A program made the position numbers and the translations under genes. A stretch of DNA of 57,770 nucleotides, taken from the IMG/VR virus record IMGVR_UViG_3300030090_003001, positions 1 to 57,770 of that record, one strand, 5' to 3'. The stretch is from a virus. Below are positions 25,134 to 36,215 of the stretch, one piece after another (the first letter of the stretch is position 1; each line of letters begins with the position of its first letter). Below the pieces are notes generated by a model, which searched no databases, was not told where the DNA came from, and was given only the letters and a program-made list of their open reading frames with translations.

Positions 25134-28100
25134 TGCCAATATCACAACCTAAGATATTGTTTAAAGATGGTTTGCCTCAAGCCAATCAAGGTTATGAAGG
25201 GGAAATGAGAGTTGGTCGTGCAAATGGTCAACTTCATCTATTTGTAAGAACTAAAAACGAATGGCATTCTGTACCATTTACTAGCGAGTTAGGAAAAACA
25301 TTAGCTAGTGAAGTTACAGCTATAACGCTTAAAGAAACCCAAATAAATCAACAGACTATATCTAATATTATATGTGATACTATAAAGGTCAATAATAATT
25401 TACAAGATTCATCTGGAAATCCAATAGATTCAGCTACATTAGTAGCACATCCAAGTGACGCAACACAAGCTCATTCAGACTACCTTAAAAACACAACTGC
25501 AGAGCAATTAGACGGAGCCTTAATTATAACTGGAGGTTCTTCCTTAGCGGCTTCAGCAGAACATATCCTTAAATCAGTTAGCTCTATGTCAAGTACTAAT
25601 GTATTTTTTGTAGGCAATCCAGATTATAGTTCTGGAGGAGGCAATCCTTATGCTAAGAAAAGTGGTTTCTATGTATCTCCGGGTAATTTAGAAGGAATAT
25701 TCCATATAGGCACAACTAGTGGTCAAGACTTTGTTTTAGATGACTCCGGTTTATTAAAAGTTGAAGACATTACTGTAACTGATGATATTACATTAAGCGG
25801 CAATCTTATACACGGGTCTACAGATGTTTTATATTCACAAAATAACAGCATACGATTACTAGTAGATGAAATAAGTACAGATGGCGGCAACACTTGGGGG
25901 GAATTATATCCAGCACAACAACCAACAGATACTAATAGAATAGCATTTTCTGGGGGCAATCCAGCTACATCTGGCAACCCAATACAAGCAGATTTAGTAA
26001 GTAATTCAGTAACAAATACATATCTTTCAATGAATGTAGACCAAGATGTAGGGACAACTAATACACCGCAGTTTGAAAGATTAGGTATAGGTATTGCTGC
26101 TGACGGAACTATTGATGTTAACATAAGTTCAACAGACCCAAAAGTGCAGTTTAAAGATGAAACAAACAATAGTACTGCATCTATAGGTTTAACTTCTGGA
26201 ACATTAAATTTAAACACGCCTACAGCTATATCTACAACAGACAACAAATCAGTAGGTAGCGAAACATTTACACCGGGATATACTGGAACTGGTTACCAAA
26301 TTACACAGCTAGGTAGTGACAAATATAGAATTGAATGTGAAGAATTAACAGTTCGTGGACAAATGAATGTTTATGAAATGGTGATTAATCAAATAAGAGC
26401 TACTAATGGTTCTTTATTTGTTACCTCTTCAGCTGTAATAGATTCCATTGAAACAGTTAATACAGATTATGTAAAAATAACTTTTGATTCTAAAGATGCG
26501 GATTATCATCCATTTGCTGATGATGATATATGCATTTATCAGACTTGGGATACTAATGGAAACAATGCAGTTAGATATTTTATAAAAGTAACAGACCACG
26601 ATGTTTACGATAATAATCAACTTAAAGGTCAAGTATATAATACAACTGGCGACCTACAAACTGGAAATGATGTTGATACTGCTGTTGGTAACATAAGTGC
26701 TGGTAAAGCTTTATGTAGAATAGGTAATTCATCTGATAGCGCAAGACAAGGTGGAGTATACTTAACGTCAGATGATAGTGGCGCTCCATTTGTAAGTGTA
26801 TGGGATGATATAACAGCTCCAAACCAGTGGGGAACAGCCGATAAAGAAAAAGCAAGATTTGGTAATATAGGAGGCATATCATACAATGGAAGCTCTATAC
26901 CCGCTAACACTTATGGCTTATATGCTGAAAATGTACATTTAACGGGTAAAATTACAGCAACTGAGGGTTATATAGGAAGTGTAGCAGCTGGTTGGGCTAT
27001 AGACCAATATGGTATTATAAATTCAAGCGGAAATGCAGATAATAGAATTGCTATAGGAACTGGTAATCACAACAATTCAGATACTCCATTTTATGTAGAT
27101 GGTGCTGGTAAATTTAGTTTAAAAGACAAACTAGTGTGGGATGGAAGCAATTTATCAATAACTGGTTCAGTAACCTTACCTAATAATGAAGAAGTAGTTG
27201 GCCCCGGTATGACTTGGAGAGGTGCTTGGAATGAGAATACAACATATGCAAAATATGATGCGGTAAGTTATGATGATGGTAACGGAGTTAGGTCTTGGAT
27301 TTCAGAAGACAATAACAATACAAACAATATACCTAGCACTACATCTAATGACTGGGATTTATTAGCAGATGCTGGTACTGATGGAACAGATGGTCAAGAT
27401 GGAACGTCTGGTAATGATGGAAATCCCGGAGACTATATAAAATACGCTTATGCTACACAAGCAACTCAACCATCTGCCCCTACATTTGGTGGAACTTATG
27501 ATAGCCCTACTGTATCTGGTAGTGGTTGGTCTTTTAATATGTCTGCCCCGTCAAATGGTACTTTTGTATGGGTTTCTGAGACTACATATGATTACACAAG
27601 CGGAGCATCACCAACTACTGGTTCAACTCCTATACAGCTATCGGGTAATGATGGAACAGATGGACAAGACGGTACAGATGGCCAAGATGGCGCTGATGGT
27701 GCTAACGGTCAAGACGGAGCTGATGGAGCTAATGGTCAAGATGGTGCTGACGGACAAGATGGTGCTGATGGACAAGATGGAATTGATGGGCAAGATGGTG
27801 TAGACGGTGTTGATGGTAAGGATGGTGAAGCATTAACGTGGAGGTATAATAACTGGATTAACTTAGCAGCTTCTGCTGGTAGGTGGATGACACAAAATCA
27901 AGATGGCAATTATCATCAATTAGATGTAGGACAAAATGGTACTATAATAATTAACAGAGAAGATGCTGACGGGAATAGACACGATAATAGTTTAGCAGCT
28001 ATGAGAACTGGAGATAGATTTCAAATAACTTTGATAGAAGGTTCACAAAGTGGTTCTTTTGGTTTATATGAAGTAACCGGAGCATCAACTGCTGTAATGA

Positions 28101-31100
28101 TGCGATATGAAATACCAGTAAAAACTATTACAGCTAGTGGTAGTAATTGGGCATCAACAGATGATATGTTAATAAAAATTAATATAGGTAGCCAAGGAAC
28201 TGCTGGAATAGATGGAATAGACGGAACTCCCGGAGCAGATGGGCAAGATGGCCAAGATGGAGCAGATGGTGCAGATGGTGCGCCGGGCGCAGATGGGCAA
28301 GATGGACAAGACGGAGCGCCGGGTACAGACGGACAAGACGGAACAGATGGTATTGACGGACAAGATGGCGCTGATGGTGCGGATGGAGCTGACGGAGCTG
28401 ATGCTCCAACAATTATTTGGAAAGATAAATATAATGACAGTACAGCTGGTCGATTTGGAATAGGATGCTTAGATGCAAGTAATAACGTAATTACTAACTT
28501 TGCTAATATATCTGGCACTGGTTCTGTAATGGTAAACACTATAGATGCTGATGGTGTAGACCACGAATTATATTTAAGCACACTTATTACTAATCATAGA
28601 GGTATAATAAGAAAACAAACATCTTTTGTAGAGTTTAAACTAACATCAGATGTAATTTTAACTGGAACTGGTTCTGATAGAAAAGCACAATTTTCTGTGT
28701 CTTATGAAAATGGTGCTAGTACTATTGCTGCAGATGAAATAGCTACAATAAATTGCACAATATCTGGAAAAGATGGCATTGATGGACAAGATGGGACAGA
28801 TGGAGTTGATGGGGTTGATGGTGTAGATGGGCAAGATGGAACAGATGGTATAGATGGAACGGATGGGCAAAACGGAGCAGATGGTACTAATGGTGCTGAT
28901 GGAGCAGATGCACAATTTTTTTCTGTGTCATACGAAGCAGTTACAGTAAGCTTTAACAATTCTTCTGGAAGTCCAGTTTTACAACCATCTGGTAGCGCAC
29001 AAGACATATCATTAACATCAAGAAGACAAAACATTACAAGCAATGTTACTCACACTATATACTCAGATTCAAGTTATAGCAATATACACTCTAGTGTTGT
29101 TTTTGGTAATGGTTCAGCTACTCAGACTAGTCTTGATGTATTTATAGATGTTTCTTCTTGGACGCCAAGTAGTGTAGGGGAAACAATTTATATTAAATCA
29201 GTTTGTGGTTCATTTGAAGATAGACAATCTATAACTGCTTTATATAGCGGTGCAGATGGAAATGATGGCGTTGATGGACAAGATGGTATAGATGGTGAAC
29301 ACGGTCAAGACGGTACAGATGGTGCAGACGGAGAAGACGGGGCATCATTAATACTAACAAATGAAAATCACTCAGAAATAGCTGATGGTGCTACTAATAA
29401 TTTAAGTTTTGCTGCTAAACAAATAGGAGAGGCTACATTATATTTTGGAGCAACTCCTTATACTCAAACAACTTTTGGTGACAGTAACTGGACTAACGCA
29501 ACAATTACAATTTTGGGAACAACTTATTCTGCCAGAACAACAAGTCAAAACGGATTATCTGTATATGTAACAACTAATGACTCTACGACTGCAAAAATAA
29601 TAATATTTGCTAGCAATTGGAATACTGCTGCTGAAACTTTTGACATATCAGCTTACAAACCATCTGGAGAAGAATACAAAAAAACATTAACCATAGTAAG
29701 ACAAGTATCTGGTGAAGATGGTAATGATGGAAATGATGGTAGTGATGGCCAATATACAAAATATGCTTATAAAAATGCTACAACACAACCAAGTACTCCT
29801 ACTTTTTTAGGAACGTATAGCAACCCATCGCCACCAACTGGCTGGTCGTTTACACCAACAGCTCCTAGCCCTAATGAATATGTATGGGTTTCACAAGCTG
29901 TATATTTGCCAGCTGGGCCACAAACAGCATCAGACCCTATTCAATTTACACCAGACGATGTAGCGCAAGCTGGATTAAATGGTTTGTTGACTTGGCAAAG
30001 TATGTTAACTGAGCCGGGGTCATTTGTTGTTAATAACATCCACACAAATTTTACACCTAATGGAAACATATATGCTACTAACAACATAAACTCGCTATTT
30101 GGGCAAGAGCATTTAAACATAAGTTGGGCAACGGGTGTTCAGCAAGGCAATATGATTCTTTTTTCAAAAGACAGCAGTACTTATAATGAAATGACATTAG
30201 GTGGTGATAATCAAAATATGGCAAGCAATTCTCCATATATATTTTCACTATATTATAAAAGCATTTCAGCATTATGGACTAATAGCAAAATAAAATTAGG
30301 ATTAAAAACCGCAACCGGCGCACATTGGGTTTCTGATTCAATAACTATATTAGGTGCAAATACTAATTGGACAAGAATATCTGGAGTTATAGATGTTCCA
30401 GTTTCTGGTTCAGAACAATTTGTTCCATTTATATGGATTGACGAAGGTGACTCTGAAGACAATAACTCTTTTATTGGAACAGCTTTTGCAATAGACGGGT
30501 TAATGCTTGAAAGAAAAATTGGTGATAACAATGAACCAAGTCCATTTCATACTGGTATATCTTCAATGGGAGGAGACGCTACATTAGATTCTTTAGTAGA
30601 TGCTGAACCACCATCGGGAGGTGGTTTTCATTTTGACTCAACACATTTAGGTTTTTATAAAGATAGTAGTTGGACAACCTATATGGACAATCAAGGTGAT
30701 TTCTTTTTAAAGGGACAAACTAATGCTGATGTTGATACTGCTCTTTCATTTGATGGTTCAACTGGTGACCTTACAGTATCTGGTAAATTAAAGTTAGGTG
30801 ATACTTTATATCAAAACGTGAGTTTAACAGTTGGCTCAAACAATACTATACCTAATTCAACACAATGCACAAAATTATCAATAGATGCAAAAAATTATTT
30901 AGTAAGTGATAATACGCTTGTTTTTGACACTTATTCAAACAGCAATTTAAGTGATGGTTTAGTTTTAATAGTTTTAGATGGACAAACAGATGAATTAGAA
31001 ATCAGACACAAAATGATATATGATACAACGTCTGCTAATAATGGTGTTACAATACAACAATCTTCACAAGCTTTAATAGACCATATAGATGGAACAACCA

Positions 31101-33703
31101 ATTTATCAGATGGAGCGCAATTAAGAAATGCAGATATAGTTATTGTTTTAGGTTATCGTGAATGGGACACATTGTTTAATAATGGGCAGACATATGTTAA
31201 CTATGGAATTGATGAAGCATTATATTCTATCGGCGCAGCAGCTGCAGATATATATCCACACCATCTAAATGGCTTTAATAATAATGATGAAGTTTTATTA
31301 ATAGTAGGTAAAAAAGGATTAGGCAAAAATAATGGTTATTCTATAAGAAAATCATCAACACATACAGAACCAGTTGATTTTCAGTTTTCTGTATATGATG
31401 GTACTATTAGTGTGGGATTATCTTCTAGCGGTACAGTTATTACGGGTAATCAAATACAAAGTGGAAAAATAGTTTCTAATAATGTAGATGAAACAGTTTC
31501 TAATACACATTATATATCACAAGGAACTAAAATTGATTTAGACGCTGGTACAATACAAACTAAAAACTTTGCTATTGATGCAAATGGAAATGCTAGGTTT
31601 AAAGGAGAAATAGAAGCTCTTAGTGGTAATATAGGCGGAGCATTGACGTTAGGTGCCGGAAATATGAAAATAGGTGGCTGGAGTGATAATTCAGTAGCCT
31701 ATATTGGTATAAGTGTAGATAACAATAATTACTGGTATGATTCTGGAGATTTTATAGTAGGTAATGGTACTAGTTATATTGGATACAATTCTTCATTAGA
31801 TGAAGTAACAGTAAAAGCAGATAAAATTGATATAGGTAGCACGACAGTTACTAACGAAGACACATTAATAGATGCTATTAATAACGCTGGTACAAACACT
31901 AGAATATCTGGAGACCACATAGAAATTAATGGAAATACAGTATTTACAAGTGGTTTTCAAACTGGTGATAAAATTATATTTTTATGGAACGGTGGAGGTG
32001 TAATACCAGACAACCCATACTATGGGTATTCTGAACCTAATTTTGATTTTCAGCACGGAAGTGAAGCGGCTACTGTTTATTACACTGATGCTAATGCAGA
32101 AATGGGATACAACAATAGTTCTGGAGGTTTTGTTAGTAGGGCTTTAAGAGCTGGAACTGCATCTGGGGATTCAACAATAGGTTGGACATTTGGGGATGAA
32201 TCGAATAACCAATATTCAGATACACATTCAAACAATGGGATGTATCCTTACGACCCAACAAAATTATACAAAATGACAATAAGAGTAAGAAGGTATGCTG
32301 GCTCATCTTCAGAAGCTTTAACATATGCTGGTGTTGCTATGTATGCATCAAATGGTTCTCAATTAGATAGGGATGGAGATTATCAAACAAATGGAAATGG
32401 AGATTTTAATCACGCTCCAGTTGTGTTAGATGGGCAGATAGTTGGCTCTCAATTTGTTACTTATACTGGTTATTTTAGTGGAATTACTGGAACAAATAAT
32501 GGTAGTGACATAAAACAATCTAATACACAGACGCAACCATCTCCTTTAGCGCAAGGATGCACACAATTTAAACCATACATAATTTGCAATTTTGGCTCAG
32601 TTAGCGCAAGAACATCAATTGATTATATATCTATAATTGAGATGGGTGGCGGAGGAAACACTGTAATTGATGGAGATAGAATAGTAACTGGTACAATTGG
32701 TGCTGAAAGAATAGATGTAAATTCGATATTTGCTGTTGATGCTAACATTACTAATGTTTTAACAATGGGTTCTGGCAATGAACAAAAAGTTATAATAGGT
32801 AATGATTTAAGTATAGCTGCTGGCGATATGGACAATGAAGATATTGTTATAGGTAAAATAGCAGCTGGAAACAGCTCTTGGACATCTTCAAATGCTAATA
32901 GTGGATTAACATACAGTGTAAATGGCCCAGCTATTATTATACCAAAAGGCGAAGGTGATTTTACTTTTATGGGAACTCAAGGCCTAATGAAAAATGCAAA
33001 TCAATATATGGCTTGTTTTATGCAAACCCCAGTAGTAGGATGGAAAACAAATGTTACTCAACACGATACTTCCGTATTTAATATGTCATCTTTAGGTTGG
33101 CCAAACTTATATGCACCAATTTGTTCTTTAGATGTACCTTTTAGCTATATGCCTAATACAATGCCCACAACTACTGAGTTTGATATTGTTTGGACTTTTA
33201 TGCCTACTACTATTTGGTACTCTTTTGGAAACGCTGATGAGGCGATAGTTAATGTTAATATGCCACAAACAACTTCTTTGTCAGAAGGTAACTTTTTTGA
33301 TGGTACACAATGTTTTATACATAATGGAAGCACTTGGGATTTAGGTAACAGTGTAAATACGCAAACTGAAATTTACGATACTAATAAAATTGTTGACATA
33401 TGGACTACCGCACAAGAAAGCACTACTACAATGTTGTCGCACGGGTTTATTCCAGCGGGAACAAACATTACTAATTTATACTTTTTGTCTGCAAGGTATG
33501 TTATAAATAATAATGATGACGCAGATTATTCTGGCAACTACAGTACAGAAGCAGAAGCATTTTGGAAAGCTGGATATAATGGTGGCATAGGAGGGCTGCT
33601 ATCATTTTATATAGCTGACCAACAAGTCCCAGATTATGGTACCAACTTAGCTGGTGGTTCGCCATCTATAGGAAATGCTAGCAGTGGAAATCAAGGTAAT
33701 TAA
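25133..33703 (+). CDS. Giant tail fibre with collagen-like spacers, 2856 residues
   Basis: Very long receptor-binding fibre, probably trimeric. The N-terminal part (about 1-700) is an attachment and shaft region, including LTVRGQMNVYEMVINQIRA (about 405-425). Between about 748 and 1540 globular beta modules alternate with at least five collagen-type Gly-x-y stretches: about 748-762, 838-899, 1021-1091, 1212-1260, 1373-1403, and a short one at about 1526-1539. The commonest triplets are GQD, GAD, GTD and GID. A module starting KYAYATQATQPSAPTFGG is repeated as KYAYKNATTQPSTPTFLG. The remaining 1,300 residues are modular and beta-rich. No intramolecular chaperone or enzyme domain is recognised. 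Confidence 0.9.
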   Translation: MPISQPKILFKDGLPQANQGYEGEMRVGRANGQLHLFVRTKNEWHSVPFTSELGKTLASEVTAITLKETQINQQTISNIICDTIKVNNNLQDSSGNPIDSATLVAHPSDATQAHSDYLKNTTAEQLDGALIITGGSSLAASAEHILKSVSSMSSTNVFFVGNPDYSSGGGNPYAKKSGFYVSPGNLEGIFHIGTTSGQDFVLDDSGLLKVEDITVTDDITLSGNLIHGSTDVLYSQNNSIRLLVDEISTDGGNTWGELYPAQQPTDTNRIAFSGGNPATSGNPIQADLVSNSVTNTYLSMNVDQDVGTTNTPQFERLGIGIAADGTIDVNISSTDPKVQFKDETNNSTASIGLTSGTLNLNTPTAISTTDNKSVGSETFTPGYTGTGYQITQLGSDKYRIECEELTVRGQMNVYEMVINQIRATNGSLFVTSSAVIDSIETVNTDYVKITFDSKDADYHPFADDDICIYQTWDTNGNNAVRYFIKVTDHDVYDNNQLKGQVYNTTGDLQTGNDVDTAVGNISAGKALCRIGNSSDSARQGGVYLTSDDSGAPFVSVWDDITAPNQWGTADKEKARFGNIGGISYNGSSIPANTYGLYAENVHLTGKITATEGYIGSVAAGWAIDQYGIINSSGNADNRIAIGTGNHNNSDTPFYVDGAGKFSLKDKLVWDGSNLSITGSVTLPNNEEVVGPGMTWRGAWNENTTYAKYDAVSYDDGNGVRSWISEDNNNTNNIPSTTSNDWDLLADAGTDGTDGQDGTSGNDGNPGDYIKYAYATQATQPSAPTFGGTYDSPTVSGSGWSFNMSAPSNGTFVWVSETTYDYTSGASPTTGSTPIQLSGNDGTDGQDGTDGQDGADGANGQDGADGANGQDGADGQDGADGQDGIDGQDGVDGVDGKDGEALTWRYNNWINLAASAGRWMTQNQDGNYHQLDVGQNGTIIINREDADGNRHDNSLAAMRTGDRFQITLIEGSQSGSFGLYEVTGASTAVMMRYEIPVKTITASGSNWASTDDMLIKINIGSQGTAGIDGIDGTPGADGQDGQDGADGADGAPGADGQDGQDGAPGTDGQDGTDGIDGQDGADGADGADGADAPTIIWKDKYNDSTAGRFGIGCLDASNNVITNFANISGTGSVMVNTIDADGVDHELYLSTLITNHRGIIRKQTSFVEFKLTSDVILTGTGSDRKAQFSVSYENGASTIAADEIATINCTISGKDGIDGQDGTDGVDGVDGVDGQDGTDGIDGTDGQNGADGTNGADGADAQFFSVSYEAVTVSFNNSSGSPVLQPSGSAQDISLTSRRQNITSNVTHTIYSDSSYSNIHSSVVFGNGSATQTSLDVFIDVSSWTPSSVGETIYIKSVCGSFEDRQSITALYSGADGNDGVDGQDGIDGEHGQDGTDGADGEDGASLILTNENHSEIADGATNNLSFAAKQIGEATLYFGATPYTQTTFGDSNWTNATITILGTTYSARTTSQNGLSVYVTTNDSTTAKIIIFASNWNTAAETFDISAYKPSGEEYKKTLTIVRQVSGEDGNDGNDGSDGQYTKYAYKNATTQPSTPTFLGTYSNPSPPTGWSFTPTAPSPNEYVWVSQAVYLPAGPQTASDPIQFTPDDVAQAGLNGLLTWQSMLTEPGSFVVNNIHTNFTPNGNIYATNNINSLFGQEHLNISWATGVQQGNMILFSKDSSTYNEMTLGGDNQNMASNSPYIFSLYYKSISALWTNSKIKLGLKTATGAHWVSDSITILGANTNWTRISGVIDVPVSGSEQFVPFIWIDEGDSEDNNSFIGTAFAIDGLMLERKIGDNNEPSPFHTGISSMGGDATLDSLVDAEPPSGGGFHFDSTHLGFYKDSSWTTYMDNQGDFFLKGQTNADVDTALSFDGSTGDLTVSGKLKLGDTLYQNVSLTVGSNNTIPNSTQCTKLSIDAKNYLVSDNTLVFDTYSNSNLSDGLVLIVLDGQTDELEIRHKMIYDTTSANNGVTIQQSSQALIDHIDGTTNLSDGAQLRNADIVIVLGYREWDTLFNNGQTYVNYGIDEALYSIGAAAADIYPHHLNGFNNNDEVLLIVGKKGLGKNNGYSIRKSSTHTEPVDFQFSVYDGTISVGLSSSGTVITGNQIQSGKIVSNNVDETVSNTHYISQGTKIDLDAGTIQTKNFAIDANGNARFKGEIEALSGNIGGALTLGAGNMKIGGWSDNSVAYIGISVDNNNYWYDSGDFIVGNGTSYIGYNSSLDEVTVKADKIDIGSTTVTNEDTLIDAINNAGTNTRISGDHIEINGNTVFTSGFQTGDKIIFLWNGGGVIPDNPYYGYSEPNFDFQHGSEAATVYYTDANAEMGYNNSSGGFVSRALRAGTASGDSTIGWTFGDESNNQYSDTHSNNGMYPYDPTKLYKMTIRVRRYAGSSSEALTYAGVAMYASNGSQLDRDGDYQTNGNGDFNHAPVVLDGQIVGSQFVTYTGYFSGITGTNNGSDIKQSNTQTQPSPLAQGCTQFKPYIICNFGSVSARTSIDYISIIEMGGGGNTVIDGDRIVTGTIGAERIDVNSIFAVDANITNVLTMGSGNEQKVIIGNDLSIAAGDMDNEDIVIGKIAAGNSSWTSSNANSGLTYSVNGPAIIIPKGEGDFTFMGTQGLMKNANQYMACFMQTPVVGWKTNVTQHDTSVFNMSSLGWPNLYAPICSLDVPFSYMPNTMPTTTEFDIVWTFMPTTIWYSFGNADEAIVNVNMPQTTSLSEGNFFDGTQCFIHNGSTWDLGNSVNTQTEIYDTNKIVDIWTTAQESTTTMLSHGFIPAGTNITNLYFLSARYVINNNDDADYSGNYSTEAEAFWKAGYNGGIGGLLSFYIADQQVPDYGTNLAGGSPSIGNASSGNQGN

Positions 33704-33717
33704 AAAAAGGAAAAATT

Positions 33718-33843
33718 ATGACAATAGAAGTTTCAAATAATGACAAGAAAAAGTTTTTTCAAAAAAAAGAAATAACTGTAATAGAAAATTTAAAGGTTGC
33801 AACTAAACCGACAAAATTGCCAAAACCGGTACTTAAGAAATAG
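33718..33843 (+). CDS. Small basic protein, 41 residues
   Basis: ATG at 33718 after AAAAAGGA. Contains a basic middle (NDKKKFFQKKE) and ends KLPKPVLKK. No membrane segment. Function unknown; coding supported by the ribosome-binding site and clean reading to the stop. Confidence 0.5.
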   Translation: MTIEVSNNDKKKFFQKKEITVIENLKVATKPTKLPKPVLKK

Positions 33844-33845
33844 TA

Positions 33846-33912
33846 TTGATATATTTATGTAAGTTTTTTTATATTATATATAGCAAAAAAGGTTAAATAT
33901 AAGTATATTTTA
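33846..33912 (+). promoter_or_regulatory. Possible internal promoter before the internal virion genes
   Basis: TTGATA (33846-33851), 17 bases, then TTATAT (33869-33874). Downstream at about 33893-33912 the imperfect dyad TTAAATAT/TATATTTTA resembles half of the palindrome found at 4195 and 54250. This is the largest gene-free gap in the late part of the operon. AT-richness makes chance matches likely. Confidence 0.3.
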
Positions 33913-33936
33913 CATAATTTATAAAGGAGAATATAA

Positions 33937-34119
33937 GTGGAACTTAAAAAATATGAAGAAATGTTAGAAAACTTAACTAAACAAGAAATCGAAGTTAAGG
34001 CTACATTTACTAAAATACAAGGTGCTAAAGAAGTAGTTTCAGCTTTAATAGAAGAAGCTAAAGCAACTCAAGAAACACCTAAGGTAAAAAAGGATTTAAA
34101 AGTAAAAAAAGGAAAATAA
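33937..34119 (+). CDS. Small helical Lys/Glu-rich protein, 60 residues
   Basis: GTG start with AAAGGAG upstream. An N-terminal helix (ELKKYEEMLENLTKQ) resembles a coiled coil, and the C-terminus is a Lys-rich tail. It precedes the internal virion proteins. No family recognised. Confidence 0.6.
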   Translation: MELKKYEEMLENLTKQEIEVKATFTKIQGAKEVVSALIEEAKATQETPKVKKDLKVKKGK

Positions 34120-35400
34120 ATGCCCGATGAGTTCGAATATACTGGGCCAGATTTAATATCTGGTTCTGAACTTCCTTCTGCTGCTGGTAAAGAATACGAG
34201 TATGAAGATGGATATTATCTTGAAATGCTAAAAGCTCAACTTGAGGCAATGAAAAATCAATTTGAAAAGCATCAAGAAGAGCAAGAAGAAGATGGTATAT
34301 TAGGAACTAAAAATATGGAAACTCTAAACTCTATTCTCACAATTAGAGGAGCTACAGAAAGTTTTAGAGATTCATATGTAAGAAAGAAAATTCAAATGCA
34401 AGGTGGTTTTCATACTATGGAAGACCCTTCTGCTCCGGGTTCTGGGAAAACTATTGATGGTTCAGATGCTAAGTGGACATTTAAAAAAGGCAACACATTA
34501 AGTAAAGCTGCAGAAATTGGCTTAGGTTGGAGTAGAGGTATAGAAGCGGTTGATGGACAAGAATTAATAGCTAGTGATAACAATAATAAATCTACAAATA
34601 CAGCTGAATCAACATATAATCCAGATAAAAAATTATTATCTTATGCAACTAATCCTAATACTGGAGAGCAAGATGCTTATTATACAGAAGGTGGAGTAGT
34701 TCATTGGAAGAGTGAGTTTGGAAAAACAACAGAGGATGTAAGTGGGTTTGTTGATGATAACGTAGATATAGCAGATAATTCGTCATCGGAAACATCCAGT
34801 GAAAATATTAGTGTAGATGACTCAGATAATATTGTACCTAATGGAACATTAGCTGATAATAACAATTTATATCAAGAAGATACACAAAGCTCTGATTTTG
34901 CATCTAATGATAATCGTGATGCAGAAAAAGAACGAATACAATCTTATATAGATAAAGATTGGGCGCCAGAACAAGATATGGATAAAGACTTATACGAAAG
35001 TATGGGCGGAAAATATGAGCCAAAGGGTGGTTGGGCAACAAACGAAACAACTGAAACTGTAAAAAATGATGCAGACAATAACTTTGCCTCTTTATTAAAC
35101 AAAGAAATCAAGGGATATGAAATAGAAGGTTTAAATAAAGATTTTAAAAACAATTTTTCAACTATTGAAACCGACAATACAAGAGTTGTAGTAAATGACC
35201 AATTAAATAATATTGAGCAAAATAAATTTATATCAAACCCAGAAAAGCTTTTCACAGACAGACTAGATATTAATCAACTTCAAGATGGAAGTTTTACATT
35301 AAATTATGGGGCTTCTGACCAAATAACATTTGCAGACCAAGATTCATTAAACACATTTATTGTAGGAAATAACTTAACTAATTTTAGTAGTAACTTTTAA
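34120..35400 (+). CDS. Probable virion protein, 426 residues
   Basis: Starts immediately after the preceding stop. An acidic N-terminal part with a coiled-coil stretch (EAMKNQFEKHQEEQEE, about 41-56) is followed by a Ser/Asp/Asn-rich probably disordered region and an acidic C-terminal helix-rich part. No recognised motif. It is first in the block of internal virion genes, between tail fibre and ejection proteins, so a virion or assembly role is inferred. Confidence 0.6.
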   Translation: MPDEFEYTGPDLISGSELPSAAGKEYEYEDGYYLEMLKAQLEAMKNQFEKHQEEQEEDGILGTKNMETLNSILTIRGATESFRDSYVRKKIQMQGGFHTMEDPSAPGSGKTIDGSDAKWTFKKGNTLSKAAEIGLGWSRGIEAVDGQELIASDNNNKSTNTAESTYNPDKKLLSYATNPNTGEQDAYYTEGGVVHWKSEFGKTTEDVSGFVDDNVDIADNSSSETSSENISVDDSDNIVPNGTLADNNNLYQEDTQSSDFASNDNRDAEKERIQSYIDKDWAPEQDMDKDLYESMGGKYEPKGGWATNETTETVKNDADNNFASLLNKEIKGYEIEGLNKDFKNNFSTIETDNTRVVVNDQLNNIEQNKFISNPEKLFTDRLDINQLQDGSFTLNYGASDQITFADQDSLNTFIVGNNLTNFSSNF

Positions 35401-35402
35401 TT

Positions 35403-36215
35403 ATGGGCGAATACAGAGATAAAGAGAGTCTTTTTAAAGACGAAAAAAGCAAGGTAGGAAAAAATCCTATAGAAGTTAGTGATAGCGCTAAAATGGCTAA
35501 TATGGAAGATGATAAAAATCCTTTAGCTGAAGGGCTTAAATTAGGTAAACCTTTAGTAAAAGGGTACCAAACTTTAGGTAAAGTGCAAAACTTGCAAAAT
35601 TTAGCAGATAGAGGCTTTGGAGAAGGCAATCAAGCTTATGAAAGTGTTGCTAAAGGCTCTAAAAGTAAAGCGCAGCACGAATTAGAAACTGTAAGCGCTC
35701 AAGCAAGCACAGTATCAACTGGTGGCGATTTAGCTGAAGAAGGTATTAAGCAAGGAATAACCAAAGTTGGTGTTCCTTTAATTATGAAAGGTACTGGTAA
35801 TGTAAGTCACGCAGTTAAAGCAACAAAAGCAGCAAATACAATAGGTAAAGTAGCTGGTGTTGCTGGTGATGTAGCAGCAGTAGCGTCTATTGGCTCTACA
35901 GTTGCAGATTTAAAACACGAAGGTTTAAGAGAAGGTTTTGTAGCGAAGGAAACCAAACAAGCACAAGCCTTAGATGCCACGTCAGCTGCGGTTGGTGTTG
36001 GTGGCAGTATTGCTGGTATGGCCGGTGCAAGCGCTGGAGGTATAGGTGCAGCAATGGCGGCTGGTGGAACAGCTTTAGCTGGTGGTGCTGGAATTGGAGC
36101 TAGCGTTTTAGCAGCTGGTGCAGCATTAGGCCCAGTAGGATGGGCAGCTTTAGGTTTAATGGGAGCAGCAGCCATTATGAAGAAAAAAGGTGGCGACAAA
36201 TATAGATTGAGGTAA
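35403..36215 (+). CDS. Internal virion protein with hydrophobic Gly/Ala C-terminus, 270 residues
   Basis: The N-terminal part is helical and charged. The C-terminal 100 residues are extremely Gly/Ala-rich and hydrophobic (GMAGASAGGIGAAMAAGG and similar), ending KKKGGDKYRLR. This resembles small ejection proteins that insert into the cell envelope on infection. Located at the start of the internal virion block. Inferred function. Confidence 0.6.
   Translation: MGEYRDKESLFKDEKSKVGKNPIEVSDSAKMANMEDDKNPLAEGLKLGKPLVKGYQTLGKVQNLQNLADRGFGEGNQAYESVAKGSKSKAQHELETVSAQASTVSTGGDLAEEGIKQGITKVGVPLIMKGTGNVSHAVKATKAANTIGKVAGVAGDVAAVASIGSTVADLKHEGLREGFVAKETKQAQALDATSAAVGVGGSIAGMAGASAGGIGAAMAAGGTALAGGAGIGASVLAAGAALGPVGWAALGLMGAAAIMKKKGGDKYRLR

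Noticed and set aside
27450-27803. Open +1 frame of 117 codons over the fibre's collagen-like region
   Set aside because: It follows from the repetitive triplets (GGTCAAGAT-type), has no ribosome-binding site, and its product is a low-complexity Met/Leu/Lys repeat.
28021-28581. Minus-strand open frame of 186 codons with Pro-Ser-Ala repeats
   Set aside because: It is the complement of the collagen-like repeats; the main frame is clearly the coding one.
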